Shown piece after piece: positions 13,037 through 21,369 of a DNA stretch of 43,633 nt. This DNA is from CAZKWG01 sp964615375 (lineage in GTDB: Bacteria; Myxococcota_A; UBA796; CAZKWG01). Below the pieces are notes generated by a model. The model was not told the origin of the DNA and made no database searches. It saw nothing but the letters and a program-made list of their open reading frames with translations. Where the stretch lies: contig CAZTOW010000069.1 in NCBI GenBank assembly GCA_964615375.1, positions 1-43,633 of the forward strand. Direction: 5' to 3'. The position numbers were made by a program, and so were the translations under genes. Every line of letters starts with the position of its first letter. The stretch's first letter is position 1.

Positions 13037-15564
13037 GCGCCACCTCCCGTGCGGCGCTTCGGCCGGTCCTCCGGGATCGCCGTGTACGGGTCCTCCGGCC
13101 AGGCGTGGCGGGGATAGCGCCCGCGTAGATCCTTGCGGACCTCCGCGTAGGTGTTCGCCCAGAAGCTGGCCAGATCCGCCGTCACCTGGGTCGGCCGGTG
13201 GTTCGGCGCCAGCAGGTGGACCAGCACCCCCGCCCGCCCGTCCGCCAGCCGCGGCGTCTCCCGCATCCCGAAGAGCTGCTGGATCCGCGCCGCCAGCACC
13301 GGGGGCCCGTCGGCCGGGTACTCCAGCCGCGCGCTGCTCCCGCTCGGCAGCGGCCAGCGCTCCGGCGCCATGCGATCCAGCGCCTGACGCTGCGGCCAGC
13401 TGAGGCGGTCGAGCAGGGCCCGCCCCAGGTCGAGCGCGCGCAGCTCCCCCAGCGAGCGCCGGCCCTGGCAGAGCTCGGCCATCAGCCCGGCCAGATCGTC
13501 CGGGTCGGGGATCCCCAGCTCGGGCGCCACCCTCCGCAGGAAGCGGATCCGATCCTGCACGCCCCGGGCCTCTTCGCTCCAGTCCAGGGCGCGCGCGGGG
13601 TCGGCCAGCGCCGCCTCGGCCAGCAGCCGCGCCACCTCGGCCGGATCCGGCGGATCGGGGTCCGGGCGGTCATCCAGCGTGAGCGCGCCGTAGCGCGTCA
13701 TCCGCCGCCCCCACACCCCGCCGCGACCGGGGTCGAAGGCCAGCTCGTGCGAGACCACCACCCGCTCGGCCGGCAGCCAGGCCGGCTCCAGCGCCGCCGC
13801 CAGCCGCACCCGCTGCTCCGCCCGCTCCCGCCGCGCCCCGGCCTCCAGGCTCACCGCCAGCACCAGCTCCGTGCCCGGGTCTCCCCGCGGGTCCAGCACC
13901 GCCCCCGCCCCCGTCATCAGCCGCACCCGGTCCGAGCCCTTCGCCCGCCGCTGCCCCACCCGGTCGGGGAAGCCCGCCAGCAGCACCCGCGCCAGATCCG
14001 CCGCGTCCGCCCGCCTTCGCCGCGTCGCCCTCGGCGAGACCCGCACGATCTGCTCCATCGCCTCCCGCGCCGCCACCCAGGCCCCCCGGTCGGCTCCCCC
14101 CGGCGGGCGCGCCTGTCCCAGCAGCAGCTCCACCCGCGCCTCCAGGTCCAGCGGCGGGCCGCGCTCGTCCAGGCCCGTCCAGGGGTCGCGCTCGCTGGCC
14201 AGGGCCGCCGCCGCCGCCGCCTCGGCCAGCACCCCCGCCTCCGCCCCCGCCACCACCACCCGCCCCAGCCGCGGGGGCAGCGGCAGCGCCAGCAGCGCCC
14301 GCCCCACCGCCGACAGCCCGCCCCCCGGGGACAGCCCGCCCCCCGGGGACAGGGCCCCCAGCATCTCCAGCAGGGTCTCCGCCGCGCGCAGGCTGGCCTC
14401 CGGCGGGCGCTCGAACCAGCCGAAGCGCGCGGGATCGGAGCCCCAACCTCGGATCTCCAGCAGCGCGGACGCCAGGTCGATACGTGCAAGCTCAGGAACT
14501 TCAAATGCTTCGAAATATCTCTCCTCCGACAGCGTCCACAGGCGGCGGCACAGCCCCGGCCCCGTGCGCCCGGCCCGCCCCGCCCGCTGGTCCGCGCTGG
14601 CCAGCGAGATCCGCCGCAGCTCCAGCCGGTCCAGGCCCAGGGCCGGATCGAAGACCGGCACACGGGCCAGCCCGCTGTCCACCACCCCGCGCACCCCGTC
14701 CAGGGTCACGCTGGTCTCGGCGATGTTCGTCGCCACCACCACCTTGCGCCGCCGCGTCGGCATCAGCGCCCGATCCTGGGCCTCCGCCGTCAGGCTCCCG
14801 TGCAGGGGCAGCAGGTCCACCGCCGCCAGCTCGGGCGCGCCGGCCGCCTTCGACTCCTCCAGGAGCTCCAGCGCGCGGCGGATCTCGCCCTGGCCAGGCA
14901 GGAAGCAGAGGACGTGGCCCTCGGGCTCGGCGCGCAGCAGCTCGCGGGCGGCCTCGGCCACCCTCAGCGGCGCCGGCCGCTCGTCCGGGCGAGGGTCGTG
15001 GCGCAGGCTCACCGGGAAGCTGCGCCCCTCTGCCCGGATCACGGGGGCGTCCCACAGGAAGCGCGAGACCGGGCCCGGGTCCAGGGTCGCGCTCATCACC
15101 ACGACGCGAAGGTCCTCCCGCCCGGCCTCGGCCGCCTCGCGCAGCAGCCCCAGGGCGAGATCGAGGTGCAGGCTGCGCTCGTGGAACTCGTCGAGCACCA
15201 CGAGCCCCACCTCCTCCAGGAATGGATCCTGCTGCAGCCGCCGGGTGAGCAGGCCCTCGGTGATGACCTCCAGCCGGGTCGTGGGCCCCGCCCGCCGCTC
15301 GAAGCGCACGGCGTAGCCGATCTCCTCTCCCACCGTGCTCCCGCGCTCCTCGGCGATGCGCCGCGCCGAGAGCCGCGCCGCCACCCGCCTCGGCTGCAGC
15401 ACCAGCACCTTCTTGTCGCCCGCCACGCCCGCGTCCAGCAGGCCAGACGGCACCCGCGTCGTCTTGCCCGAGCCCGGCGGCGCCACCACCACCGCCGCGC
15501 GATGGGCGCGGAGCGCGGCGGCGATCTCAGGGAGGACCGGATCGATGGGCAGGGGCGCGAGCAT
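13033..15564 (-). CDS. hrpB: ATP-dependent RNA helicase HrpB
   Basis: The 843-residue product belongs to the DEAH/RHA helicases. Motifs in order: P-P-G-S-G-K-T-T (29-36), D-E-F-H (about 115), M-S-A-T-L, the second RecA lobe with T-N-I-A-E-T-S-V-T, and Q-R-A-G-R-A-G-R, followed by the helicase-associated and HrpB-type C-terminal regions. The length matches the family. I chose ATG 15564 because the longer upstream frame has no helicase similarity. A direct repeat of S-P-G-G-G-L (14317-14352 region) lies in the connector after motif VI, probably from replication slippage. Around 14480-14525 the codons turn AT-rich over about 17 residues. The stop overlaps the methyltransferase start. Confidence 0.9.
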   Translation of the reverse strand: MLAPLPIDPVLPEIAAALRAHRAAVVVAPPGSGKTTRVPSGLLDAGVAGDKKVLVLQPRRVAARLSARRIAEERGSTVGEEIGYAVRFERRAGPTTRLEVITEGLLTRRLQQDPFLEEVGLVVLDEFHERSLHLDLALGLLREAAEAGREDLRVVVMSATLDPGPVSRFLWDAPVIRAEGRSFPVSLRHDPRPDERPAPLRVAEAARELLRAEPEGHVLCFLPGQGEIRRALELLEESKAAGAPELAAVDLLPLHGSLTAEAQDRALMPTRRRKVVVATNIAETSVTLDGVRGVVDSGLARVPVFDPALGLDRLELRRISLASADQRAGRAGRTGPGLCRRLWTLSEERYFEAFEVPELARIDLASALLEIRGWGSDPARFGWFERPPEASLRAAETLLEMLGALSPGGGLSPGGGLSAVGRALLALPLPPRLGRVVVAGAEAGVLAEAAAAAALASERDPWTGLDERGPPLDLEARVELLLGQARPPGGADRGAWVAAREAMEQIVRVSPRATRRRRADAADLARVLLAGFPDRVGQRRAKGSDRVRLMTGAGAVLDPRGDPGTELVLAVSLEAGARRERAEQRVRLAAALEPAWLPAERVVVSHELAFDPGRGGVWGRRMTRYGALTLDDRPDPDPPDPAEVARLLAEAALADPARALDWSEEARGVQDRIRFLRRVAPELGIPDPDDLAGLMAELCQGRRSLGELRALDLGRALLDRLSWPQRQALDRMAPERWPLPSGSSARLEYPADGPPVLAARIQQLFGMRETPRLADGRAGVLVHLLAPNHRPTQVTADLASFWANTYAEVRKDLRGRYPRHAWPEDPYTAIPEDRPKRRTGGGA

Positions 15565-15627
15565 CGGGCCAGCATCGTAACGGGGTTGTGACCTGGGGTC
15601 CGCCCTCCCCTGCGCTAAGGTCGCCCC

Positions 15628-16323
15628 ATGAGCGACCACCCCACCTTCCTTCAACGCTTCCAGTCCATCGTCGCGGAGCTCCGCGCCCACCCCGAGGTCG
15701 AGGTCTACAAGGCCACCGTGCGACGGCCCGTGGGTCAGCGGCCGATCAAGATCGCCGAGGGCCGGCTGGCTCGCCCGCTGCCCGACGCCATGCGGGCCTT
15801 CTATGGCGCGCACAACGGGGTCTTCCTCCAGTGGGGCTTGAAGGGCCGTGCCTACCGGGAGAAGGCTGTTCCGGCCTTCCACATCCCCGATATCGGCGCG
15901 CCGCCGGGGTGCATCAACCTCCTGCCGCTCACGGAGGCCATCAGCCCGGAGTGGCAGTTCAGCTACACCGTCAACGAGATCAGCGACAACCACTGGAAGA
16001 CGCTGTACGGCGACGACAGCTCCGCGCGCCCCTATTTCCAGGCCTTCGTCATCGACTACTTCTCCCGCTACCACCACGCGGATCTCATCAACGGGCCCCA
16101 GCCGTACATGGTGGTCAGCACGGACTACGGCGCGGACATGGACTCCTCGGACTACACCACCTTCGACGAGTACCTGGACGCCACGCTCTCGCTCTACGGG
16201 CTCTGCCGCTACGACCACGCCTTCGGCATCGGCTGGACCCGCCCCACCCAGCGCGCCGAGCCCTGGACGAAGCGCCCCACGCTCGAGGAGATCATCGCCC
16301 TGGTGAAGGCCAGTGAGGACTGA
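15628..16323 (+). CDS. SMI1/KNR4 (SUKH)-like protein
   Basis: The 231-residue product has no signal peptide. Residues about 45-75 (L-P-D-A-M-R-A-F-Y-x-A-H-N-G) resemble the core helix-turn of SUKH domains, in which an L-P-x-x-x-x-x-F-Y pattern precedes a conserved N-G. SUKH proteins are often immunity proteins against contact-dependent nuclease toxins, but many are housekeeping or unknown (family knowledge). It is divergent from hrpB (63-bp gap) and lies just upstream of the duplicated lipoprotein cassette, with 125 bp between. The link to the cassette is inference. Confidence 0.6.
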   Translation: MSDHPTFLQRFQSIVAELRAHPEVEVYKATVRRPVGQRPIKIAEGRLARPLPDAMRAFYGAHNGVFLQWGLKGRAYREKAVPAFHIPDIGAPPGCINLLPLTEAISPEWQFSYTVNEISDNHWKTLYGDDSSARPYFQAFVIDYFSRYHHADLINGPQPYMVVSTDYGADMDSSDYTTFDEYLDATLSLYGLCRYDHAFGIGWTRPTQRAEPWTKRPTLEEIIALVKASED

Positions 16324-16448
16324 TCGTGTGGATCATATTTGTCTGGAAAACCATTCTGAACGCCTGACACCCCCCCTCCCCCCGGCTACGGTTCCGTCAT
16401 CCCTCAGGGCGGCGTTGTGCTGGCCATCCACAGGGACTGGGAGGCTTG

Positions 16449-16628
16449 ATGATCGCGTTCAACGAAGAGGTCATGAACATGATCGTGCGCGGCGGGACGG
16501 AGTCCTACACCGCGTCAAAGTGGGACGAGGGGCTGGGATCCAGCTATGATCTGGCCCTGGAGGTCGAGTGCGAGGAGATGCCGAGCGTGGGCTCCAGCCC
16601 GACGATCATCGGCCGGATGCGGTCCTGA
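16449..16628 (+). CDS. Small cassette protein A, copy 1 (59 aa), function unknown
   Basis: Acidic 59-residue protein starting M-I-A-F-N-E-E-V. The ATG at 16449 is preceded by a strong GGGAGG site; TTG 16446 is an in-frame alternative. There is no signal peptide and no family I recognise. It is followed 2 bp later by the 112-aa gene, so both are cotranslated in one operon with the lipoprotein. The copy at 17534 is identical, which means either recent duplication or active homogenisation. Confidence 0.7.
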   Translation: MIAFNEEVMNMIVRGGTESYTASKWDEGLGSSYDLALEVECEEMPSVGSSPTIIGRMRS

Positions 16629-16630
16629 CC

Positions 16631-16969
16631 ATGAAGGTCCAGACCTGGCAGCTCACCTTCACGATCTCCACCGGCGCCTCCCAGGACCTCTCCACCGCCC
16701 TGGACCTGCTGGACTACCGCACGCTGGACCTGATGATCCGGGTCACCGCGGCCACCACCGGCGACAGCCCTGTGCTGGTCCTGCGCCACGCCCCGGTCAA
16801 CGAGACCGACGCCTACACGGACTTCGCCACCCCCGTCACCGTGGATCTCAGCGCCACGGGCCGCACCTGGGTCCGCGTCGAAGCCTTCACCCGCTGGCTG
16901 GCCTGGTTCAGCGCTGGAACCCTCGACACCGACGTCGAGGTGGTGATCGATCTCATCGCCAGGGAGTGA
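16631..16969 (+). CDS. Small cassette protein B, copy 1 (112 aa), beta-sandwich-like
   Basis: The 112-residue product is rich in alternating hydrophobic strands (V-Q-T-W-Q-L-T-F; L-D-L-M-I-R-V; V-R-V-E-A-F; V-E-V-V-I-D-L), separated by Gly/Thr/Asp loops. The strand order resembles small jelly-roll domains found in phage virion or tail proteins, a weak comparison from pattern only. There is no signal peptide. ATG 16631 follows protein A's stop by 2 bp; a longer frame from 16568 would overlap A and is less likely. The second copy (17716-18054) is identical. Confidence 0.7.
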   Translation: MKVQTWQLTFTISTGASQDLSTALDLLDYRTLDLMIRVTAATTGDSPVLVLRHAPVNETDAYTDFATPVTVDLSATGRTWVRVEAFTRWLAWFSAGTLDTDVEVVIDLIARE

Positions 16970-16999
16970 GCCCCGCGACAACCTGAGAAGGAGGCGCCC

Positions 17000-17503
17000 A
17001 TGTTCAACCGACACCGAGGATGGGGAGCGTGGGCGACCGTCTGCGCGGTCGTGGCCATTGCGGCGGGGTGCAACCGCGGGAAGGAGTGGTGTGGTCCCTG
17101 CGAGCCGGGCTATGGGACGCTTCATGTGACGACGAAGTTTGAGGACGAGTATACGGAGTCGGTCGCCGAGGGAGCGGGGGCGAGTATGTACTTCATCCTT
17201 GAACAGAGTGAGGAGAAGTTCGATGATTGCCAGTATTTCGGCGATCCATACAACTTGATCGACACGCGAAATACGGAACTGGAATTCACCAGGACCTATC
17301 AAGTTCCCGAAGGATGGGTGTGTGCCACAACGGGTGGCCAGGGTGGCGCCCTGGAAGGCGAACGCGATTCTACAGAAACGGGAGGTTCGTATCAGTACAA
17401 TCTCTGCGGCGGTGGATTTGGGCCTACCAGGGTCAGAGAGTGCGTCTGCATCGAAGAGGTGTTAGACGTGACCTGTGAGCTGGAGTGGTATGAACCCGGC
17501 TGA
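17000..17503 (+). CDS. Cysteine-rich cassette lipoprotein, copy 1 (constant N-terminus, variable C-terminus)
   Basis: The 167-residue product has a lipoprotein signal ending A-A-G-C, then W-C-G-P-C and an acidic region. Codons 1-61 are identical to copy 2; from residue 62 the protein diverges but keeps six Cys at matching places (D-C, G-W-V-C, L-C, C-V-C, T-C-E-L-E-W), suggesting a disulfide-stabilised surface domain. A perfect AAGGAGG site precedes ATG 17000. The variable part is clearly less GC-rich than the constant part. Constant-N/variable-C lipoproteins recall SitA toxins exchanged between myxobacterial outer membranes, but no toxin domain is recognised here. Confidence 0.8.
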   Translation: MFNRHRGWGAWATVCAVVAIAAGCNRGKEWCGPCEPGYGTLHVTTKFEDEYTESVAEGAGASMYFILEQSEEKFDDCQYFGDPYNLIDTRNTELEFTRTYQVPEGWVCATTGGQGGALEGERDSTETGGSYQYNLCGGGFGPTRVRECVCIEEVLDVTCELEWYEPG

Positions 17504-17533
17504 GAGCGCCAGACTCCGCCAGAGAGAGGCTTG

Positions 17534-17713
17534 ATGATCGCGTTCAACGAAGAGGTCATGAACATGATCGTGCGCGGCGGGACGGAGTCCTACACCGCGT
17601 CAAAGTGGGACGAGGGGCTGGGATCCAGCTATGATCTGGCCCTGGAGGTCGAGTGCGAGGAGATGCCGAGCGTGGGCTCCAGCCCGACGATCATCGGCCG
17701 GATGCGGTCCTGA
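17534..17713 (+). CDS. Small cassette protein A, copy 2 (59 aa)
   Basis: Identical in sequence to the protein at 16449-16628, with the same GAGG ribosome-binding site and the same 2-bp spacing to the following gene. It lies 30 bp after the stop of the copy-1 lipoprotein, so the two cassettes probably form one transcript. Function unknown. Confidence 0.7.
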   Translation: MIAFNEEVMNMIVRGGTESYTASKWDEGLGSSYDLALEVECEEMPSVGSSPTIIGRMRS

Positions 17714-17715
17714 CC

Positions 17716-18054
17716 ATGAAGGTCCAGACCTGGCAGCTCACCTTCACGATCTCCACCGGCGCCTCCCAGGACCTCTCCACCGCCCTGGACCTGCTGGACT
17801 ACCGCACGCTGGACCTGATGATCCGGGTCACCGCGGCCACCACCGGCGACAGCCCTGTGCTGGTCCTGCGCCACGCCCCGGTCAACGAGACCGACGCCTA
17901 CACGGACTTCGCCACCCCCGTCACCGTGGATCTCAGCGCCACGGGCCGCACCTGGGTCCGCGTCGAAGCCTTCACCCGCTGGCTGGCCTGGTTCAGCGCT
18001 GGAACCCTCGACACCGACGTCGAGGTGGTGATCGATCTCATCGCCAGGGAGTGA
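17716..18054 (+). CDS. Small cassette protein B, copy 2 (112 aa), beta-sandwich-like
   Basis: Identical to the protein at 16631-16969. Both copies lack any silent differences, so duplication is recent or gene conversion keeps them equal. Its strand-rich pattern without a signal peptide suggests a cytoplasmic or non-classically exported beta-sandwich; no family is recognised. Confidence 0.7.
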   Translation: MKVQTWQLTFTISTGASQDLSTALDLLDYRTLDLMIRVTAATTGDSPVLVLRHAPVNETDAYTDFATPVTVDLSATGRTWVRVEAFTRWLAWFSAGTLDTDVEVVIDLIARE

Positions 18055-18084
18055 GCCCCGCGACAACCTGAGAAGGAGGCGCCC

Positions 18085-18561
18085 ATGTTCAACCGACACC
18101 GAGGATGGGGAGCGTGGGCGACCGTCTGCGCGGTCGTGGCCATTGCGGCGGGGTGCAACCGCGGGAAGGAGTGGTGTGGTCCCTGCGAGCCGGGCTATGG
18201 GACGCTTCATGTGACGACGAAGTTTGAGGACGAGTATACGGAGTCGGTCGCCGAGGGAGCGGGGGCGACGATGAGCTTCCTACTGATACTAAGCGAGGAC
18301 AAGGTTACGGATTGCTATGACTACCATCTCTCCGGTTCTCTTGTCGATACACGGACAACAGCCCTCGATCTCAACCGGACGTTTCAACTTCCTGAGGGTT
18401 GGGCTTGCGCGTTCACAGATGGAACCGGCCCATCCGAGGAGGGTCCAAGCTATTACAACGACTGTGAGGGCGGATTGGGACCCTCCAGGGTCAGCGAGTG
18501 CGACTGTGTCGATGAAGCCCTGGATGTGAGCTGTGAACTCGAGTGGGATGGAAGCGGTTGA
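18085..18561 (+). CDS. Cysteine-rich cassette lipoprotein, copy 2 (variable C-terminus)
   Basis: The 158-residue product shares its first 61 residues exactly with copy 1 (signal peptide, A-A-G-C lipobox, W-C-G-P-C, acidic region). After that it is homologous but distinct: Cys positions and the ends (E-L-E-W) are kept, while most surface residues and loop lengths differ. The variable region again is less GC-rich than its surroundings. The 3' end is followed by DNA that recalls the copy-1 tail for about 30 bp and then changes into the truncated protease. Confidence 0.8.
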   Translation: MFNRHRGWGAWATVCAVVAIAAGCNRGKEWCGPCEPGYGTLHVTTKFEDEYTESVAEGAGATMSFLLILSEDKVTDCYDYHLSGSLVDTRTTALDLNRTFQLPEGWACAFTDGTGPSEEGPSYYNDCEGGLGPSRVSECDCVDEALDVSCELEWDGSG

Positions 18562-18647
18562 GGGTAAGAATCTCCGCAGGGAGCGATTTGCGATTTGCAG
18601 CCGAGCTGATACAGCCGGGACATACTGGGCTTCAATTTCAAAAAGGA

Positions 18648-20183
18648 GTGACCTGTGACGTCGAACTCGCGAGACTGCGCAGCACAGGAGTCGCTCGAGA
18701 CCCCGAGCTGACCACGGACGAAGACAAGGGCGCCCGCAGCGGCGTCGCCCGCGAGGTGACGGCTCTGGCGGCGATCGACGACGTTCAGCTCTGGGAGATG
18801 ATCGATCAGATCCTCCTCGGGCTGGACACCGGAGACGCCGACCCTCCGCAAGGCATCGACGCCATCTCGAGCAGCCAGCAGGAACCCCATGGTGAGAAGC
18901 TGATTGTAGCGGGAGACTCTGTCCACTGCGCCAGCGAGTACGACGCCCGAGGGCTGGACGTGGGCTCTCTGCGCATCGTCTACGCGTTCTCCGACGGAAA
19001 CGTCATCATCACGAAGGCCGGCGGAAACGATCATCACCTGATGGGAGACTGCGACACACCCGTGGAGGTCTCGCCCCCGGGGGCCTCTCCCGCGGCCATC
19101 TCCTCCAGCGCCCTGGACACCCACGGGATGACGGGCGCCGAGCTGCAGGACGTCGAGGAGCTGCGCGATGACTCCAACCGCGCAACGACGCCGGACGGGC
19201 GCTCCTACCCCCTGCTGGCGGTCCTGTCCCAGGCCTGCGGATGCGCCGGCACACAAGCCTCCGAACGCGGGGACGCCAACTCCTACGAGCTCCATGGGCA
19301 GAGCAGCGCGACCGCGCCACGGGTCGCTGGCGCGGCGTTGATCTTCAAGCACTGGTACCTGGAGCAGTTCGGGTCTCATGGCAACGACGCCGGAAAGCTG
19401 ATGGTCAACCTGCTGCAATTCGGCGACGGCTACACCTGGGACGTCGCGCATGGACGCCGGTACCCGCCCTACCCGGGCTGGGGTCTTGGACGCTTCAGGA
19501 TGCGCCTCTATTCGGACGCGCTGAACAGCAGCAGCTCTGTCTGGGGCACCACCAGCCTCGCGGTGTGGACCGATGCCTTCTGGCTCATCGACATCACGAA
19601 TGGGAGCGAGCCCCTCCCCAGCGGGATCCGCCACCTCCGGATCACGGCCTGGTGGCTGGAGGTCAACACCGGAGAAGGGGAGGAGAAGGCGGATATCCGG
19701 ATGACGCTGGTCTACCCGGACGGCGCGGGCGGCTGGACCTTCGATGAGGTCGCCAGCGGAAGCGAGCATGTCCTGCGCCTGCAGTATGATCGCGACGACA
19801 CCTTCTTCTCCTGCCCACCCAGCGGGGAGGTGAGTCTGTGCCTCTGGGCGGGAACGGTCCCCCGGGAGGCGCGTAGCCGGTACTTCGCCCAGGGCCCCGT
19901 GCTGAGCAGCCGCACGGTCCATGTCGCCTGGTTCTGGGAGACGGGGGACGATCCAACGGACATCGCGTGTACCTCGGGCTCTGGCCCGACCAGCACCCGG
20001 TGTCTCGGAGTCGCCGCTGGGGGCGTCCCTGGCCCCCCGCCTCCTCCACCCCCAGGCGTGTCGAGGACCGACGCAACCGCGCTGCGCCGCACCACCGAGC
20101 GCGCCATCCGCGACACCCTGAGGGTCGCCACCGGGATCGCCCCCAGCGCCGGCTGCGGGCCGGTCTTTGAGGCGCGGCGCTGA
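18648..20183 (+). pseudogene. Subtilisin-like (S8) peptidase fragment lacking the Asp/His part
   Basis: Residues around 19000-19100 (V-I-I-T-K-A-G-G-N-D ... P-G-A-S-P-A-A-I) match the oxyanion Asn region of S8 peptidases, and S-S-A-T-A-P-R-V-A-G near 19305 matches the catalytic Ser region. The upstream Asp and His motifs (D-T-G, H-G-T) are absent. The frame opens within the cassette tail, with GTG 18648 or the overlapping 18543 as possible starts. An AAGGAG site at 18643 is spaced for GTG 18655 in another frame that stops after 18 codons. The C-terminal 270 residues form a beta-rich domain and a Pro-rich stretch. It is probably a 5'-truncated, inactive gene; a pseudo-protease still made as protein cannot be excluded. 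Confidence 0.6.
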
Positions 20184-20271
20184 ATCCCCCAGATCCTCTT
20201 GCGCTGACAACGGATCGCCTTGTCCTGCTCTGCGCCGTCCAGTATGCTGCGCGGCTCGGAGCATTCGTTCA

Positions 20272-21369
20272 GTGATTCTCTGCTCGGGGCGCGCCCGATT
20301 CCCTGGTCTCCTCTCGCTCGGCGCCACGCTCCTCGGCGCCTGCGAGCCCGCCCAGCCCACGCTGCCCGAGGGCCTGCTGATCCAAGGGGAGGCGGAGGCC
20401 GCGCGCGCCGTGCTGGCGCAGCTCCAGGGCCTGGAGGGCACGCCCGCGGCGGCGACAGCGGCGACGTTGACCGCGAGCCTCCAGGCTTGTGAGGCCACCT
20501 TCTCCCTGATCCGCCCGCCCGGCGCCGAGTCGTCCGCGCCCCGCTGCGCCGCCGACCCCGCCCTGGCCGGGCTCCCCCAGGGTCACCCGTTGGCCTTCGC
20601 CCTCCCCGCCGCCGCCCCCGGGCGCCTGGTCGGCCACGTCGAGCCCGGCCCCACCCTGAAGATCGAGGCCACGCTGCGCGATCCGGTGGAGGCCGGCGCC
20701 TGGGGCCTGCTGCTGCCCTCCGCCCAGAGCCCGGGGCCCCTCGTGCTGAACGACGAGCGTGAGCTGGTCCACCTCCGCGCCCGCGCCGCCCGCGTCTCGG
20801 CGTTGTCCGAGCTCGTCGAGCAGGGCGGCCAGGGTGACGCGATGTTCGGCCTCAAGAGCGCGCTCTTCGCCGGAGCCGTCCTGGACGGGACCTGGGAGTT
20901 CGCCGCCTGGCTGCCCCCGGAGGGCGAGCAGCTCCCGCTCGCCGCCCTGGCCGTCGGCGTGCGCGACGAGGGCCTGGCCCTTTCCGCCCTGGAGGGCTGG
21001 GTCGAGCAGCTCGAGAGCACCTGGAACATCGCGCTCAGCCGTGACGCCGCCGATCTGGTCGGCTGCTTCCGCGCGCTCAACACCCTGCCCGGCCTCGCCC
21101 CCTGCGGCGCCATCCGCGACGGCGCCCTCCTGGTCGGCTGGAACGAGCAGAGCCTGCGGCACGCGCTGGCGAGGCCCGCGGGCACCCCGGTGGAGAGCGC
21201 GCTGGGCCGCGTGGCCTTGGAGCGCTTCCCCGAGGCCGACCGCCTGCTGAGCCTCGCCTTCGCCCCCGAGGAGCCCCCGCCCACCGCCCGCTACCCCTGG
21301 CGGAGCCTCACGCTGAGCGCGACCCGGGGCGAGGACGCGCTGGACCTCCACCTGGAGGCGATCCCGTGA
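20272..21369 (+). CDS. Lipoprotein of unknown function, coupled to the next gene
   Basis: The 365-residue product starts at GTG 20272, giving a lipoprotein signal ending L-L-G-A-C. The longer frame from 20167 would bury the signal and overlaps the previous gene. The mature part is Ala/Leu/Glu-rich and mixed helical/strand; the pattern A-L-x-x-W-V-E-Q-L and paired Cys (V-G-C ... A-P-C) suggest a folded periplasmic protein. No family is recognised. Its stop overlaps the start of the next gene (GTGA), so the two are translationally coupled and may act together in the envelope. Confidence 0.75.
   Translation: MILCSGRARFPGLLSLGATLLGACEPAQPTLPEGLLIQGEAEAARAVLAQLQGLEGTPAAATAATLTASLQACEATFSLIRPPGAESSAPRCAADPALAGLPQGHPLAFALPAAAPGRLVGHVEPGPTLKIEATLRDPVEAGAWGLLLPSAQSPGPLVLNDERELVHLRARAARVSALSELVEQGGQGDAMFGLKSALFAGAVLDGTWEFAAWLPPEGEQLPLAALAVGVRDEGLALSALEGWVEQLESTWNIALSRDAADLVGCFRALNTLPGLAPCGAIRDGALLVGWNEQSLRHALARPAGTPVESALGRVALERFPEADRLLSLAFAPEEPPPTARYPWRSLTLSATRGEDALDLHLEAIP

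Larger units (their letters stand above)
16441..17183 (+). repeat. Copy 1 of a 743-bp direct repeat (constant part of a 1085-bp tandem cassette)
   Basis: This stretch appears base-for-base identical to 17526-18268 and holds two small genes plus the first 62 codons of a lipoprotein gene. Identity begins at the ribosome-binding site (GAGGCTTG) and stops inside the lipoprotein gene at codon 62. The upstream promoter region (16324-16440) is not duplicated. Read by eye; an alignment would confirm zero mismatches. Confidence 0.9.
17526..18268 (+). repeat. Copy 2 of the 743-bp direct repeat
   Basis: Identical by eye to 16441-17183, offset by 1085 bp. It begins 22 bp after the stop of the copy-1 lipoprotein and ends inside the copy-2 lipoprotein gene at the same codon, after which the two genes differ. 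Confidence 0.9.

Noticed and set aside
13198..15591. 797-codon plus-strand frame over hrpB
   Set aside because: Antisense to a clear helicase; composition Arg/Gln/Pro-rich without domains.
17085..17102. WCGPC in the cassette lipoprotein as a thioredoxin active site
   Set aside because: It lies a few residues after the lipid Cys with no thioredoxin fold around it; more likely a disulfide or chance match.
18453..20498. 681-codon minus-strand frame over the S8 peptidase region
   Set aside because: Arg/Gly/Ala-biased, no motif, while the plus strand has recognisable S8 regions.
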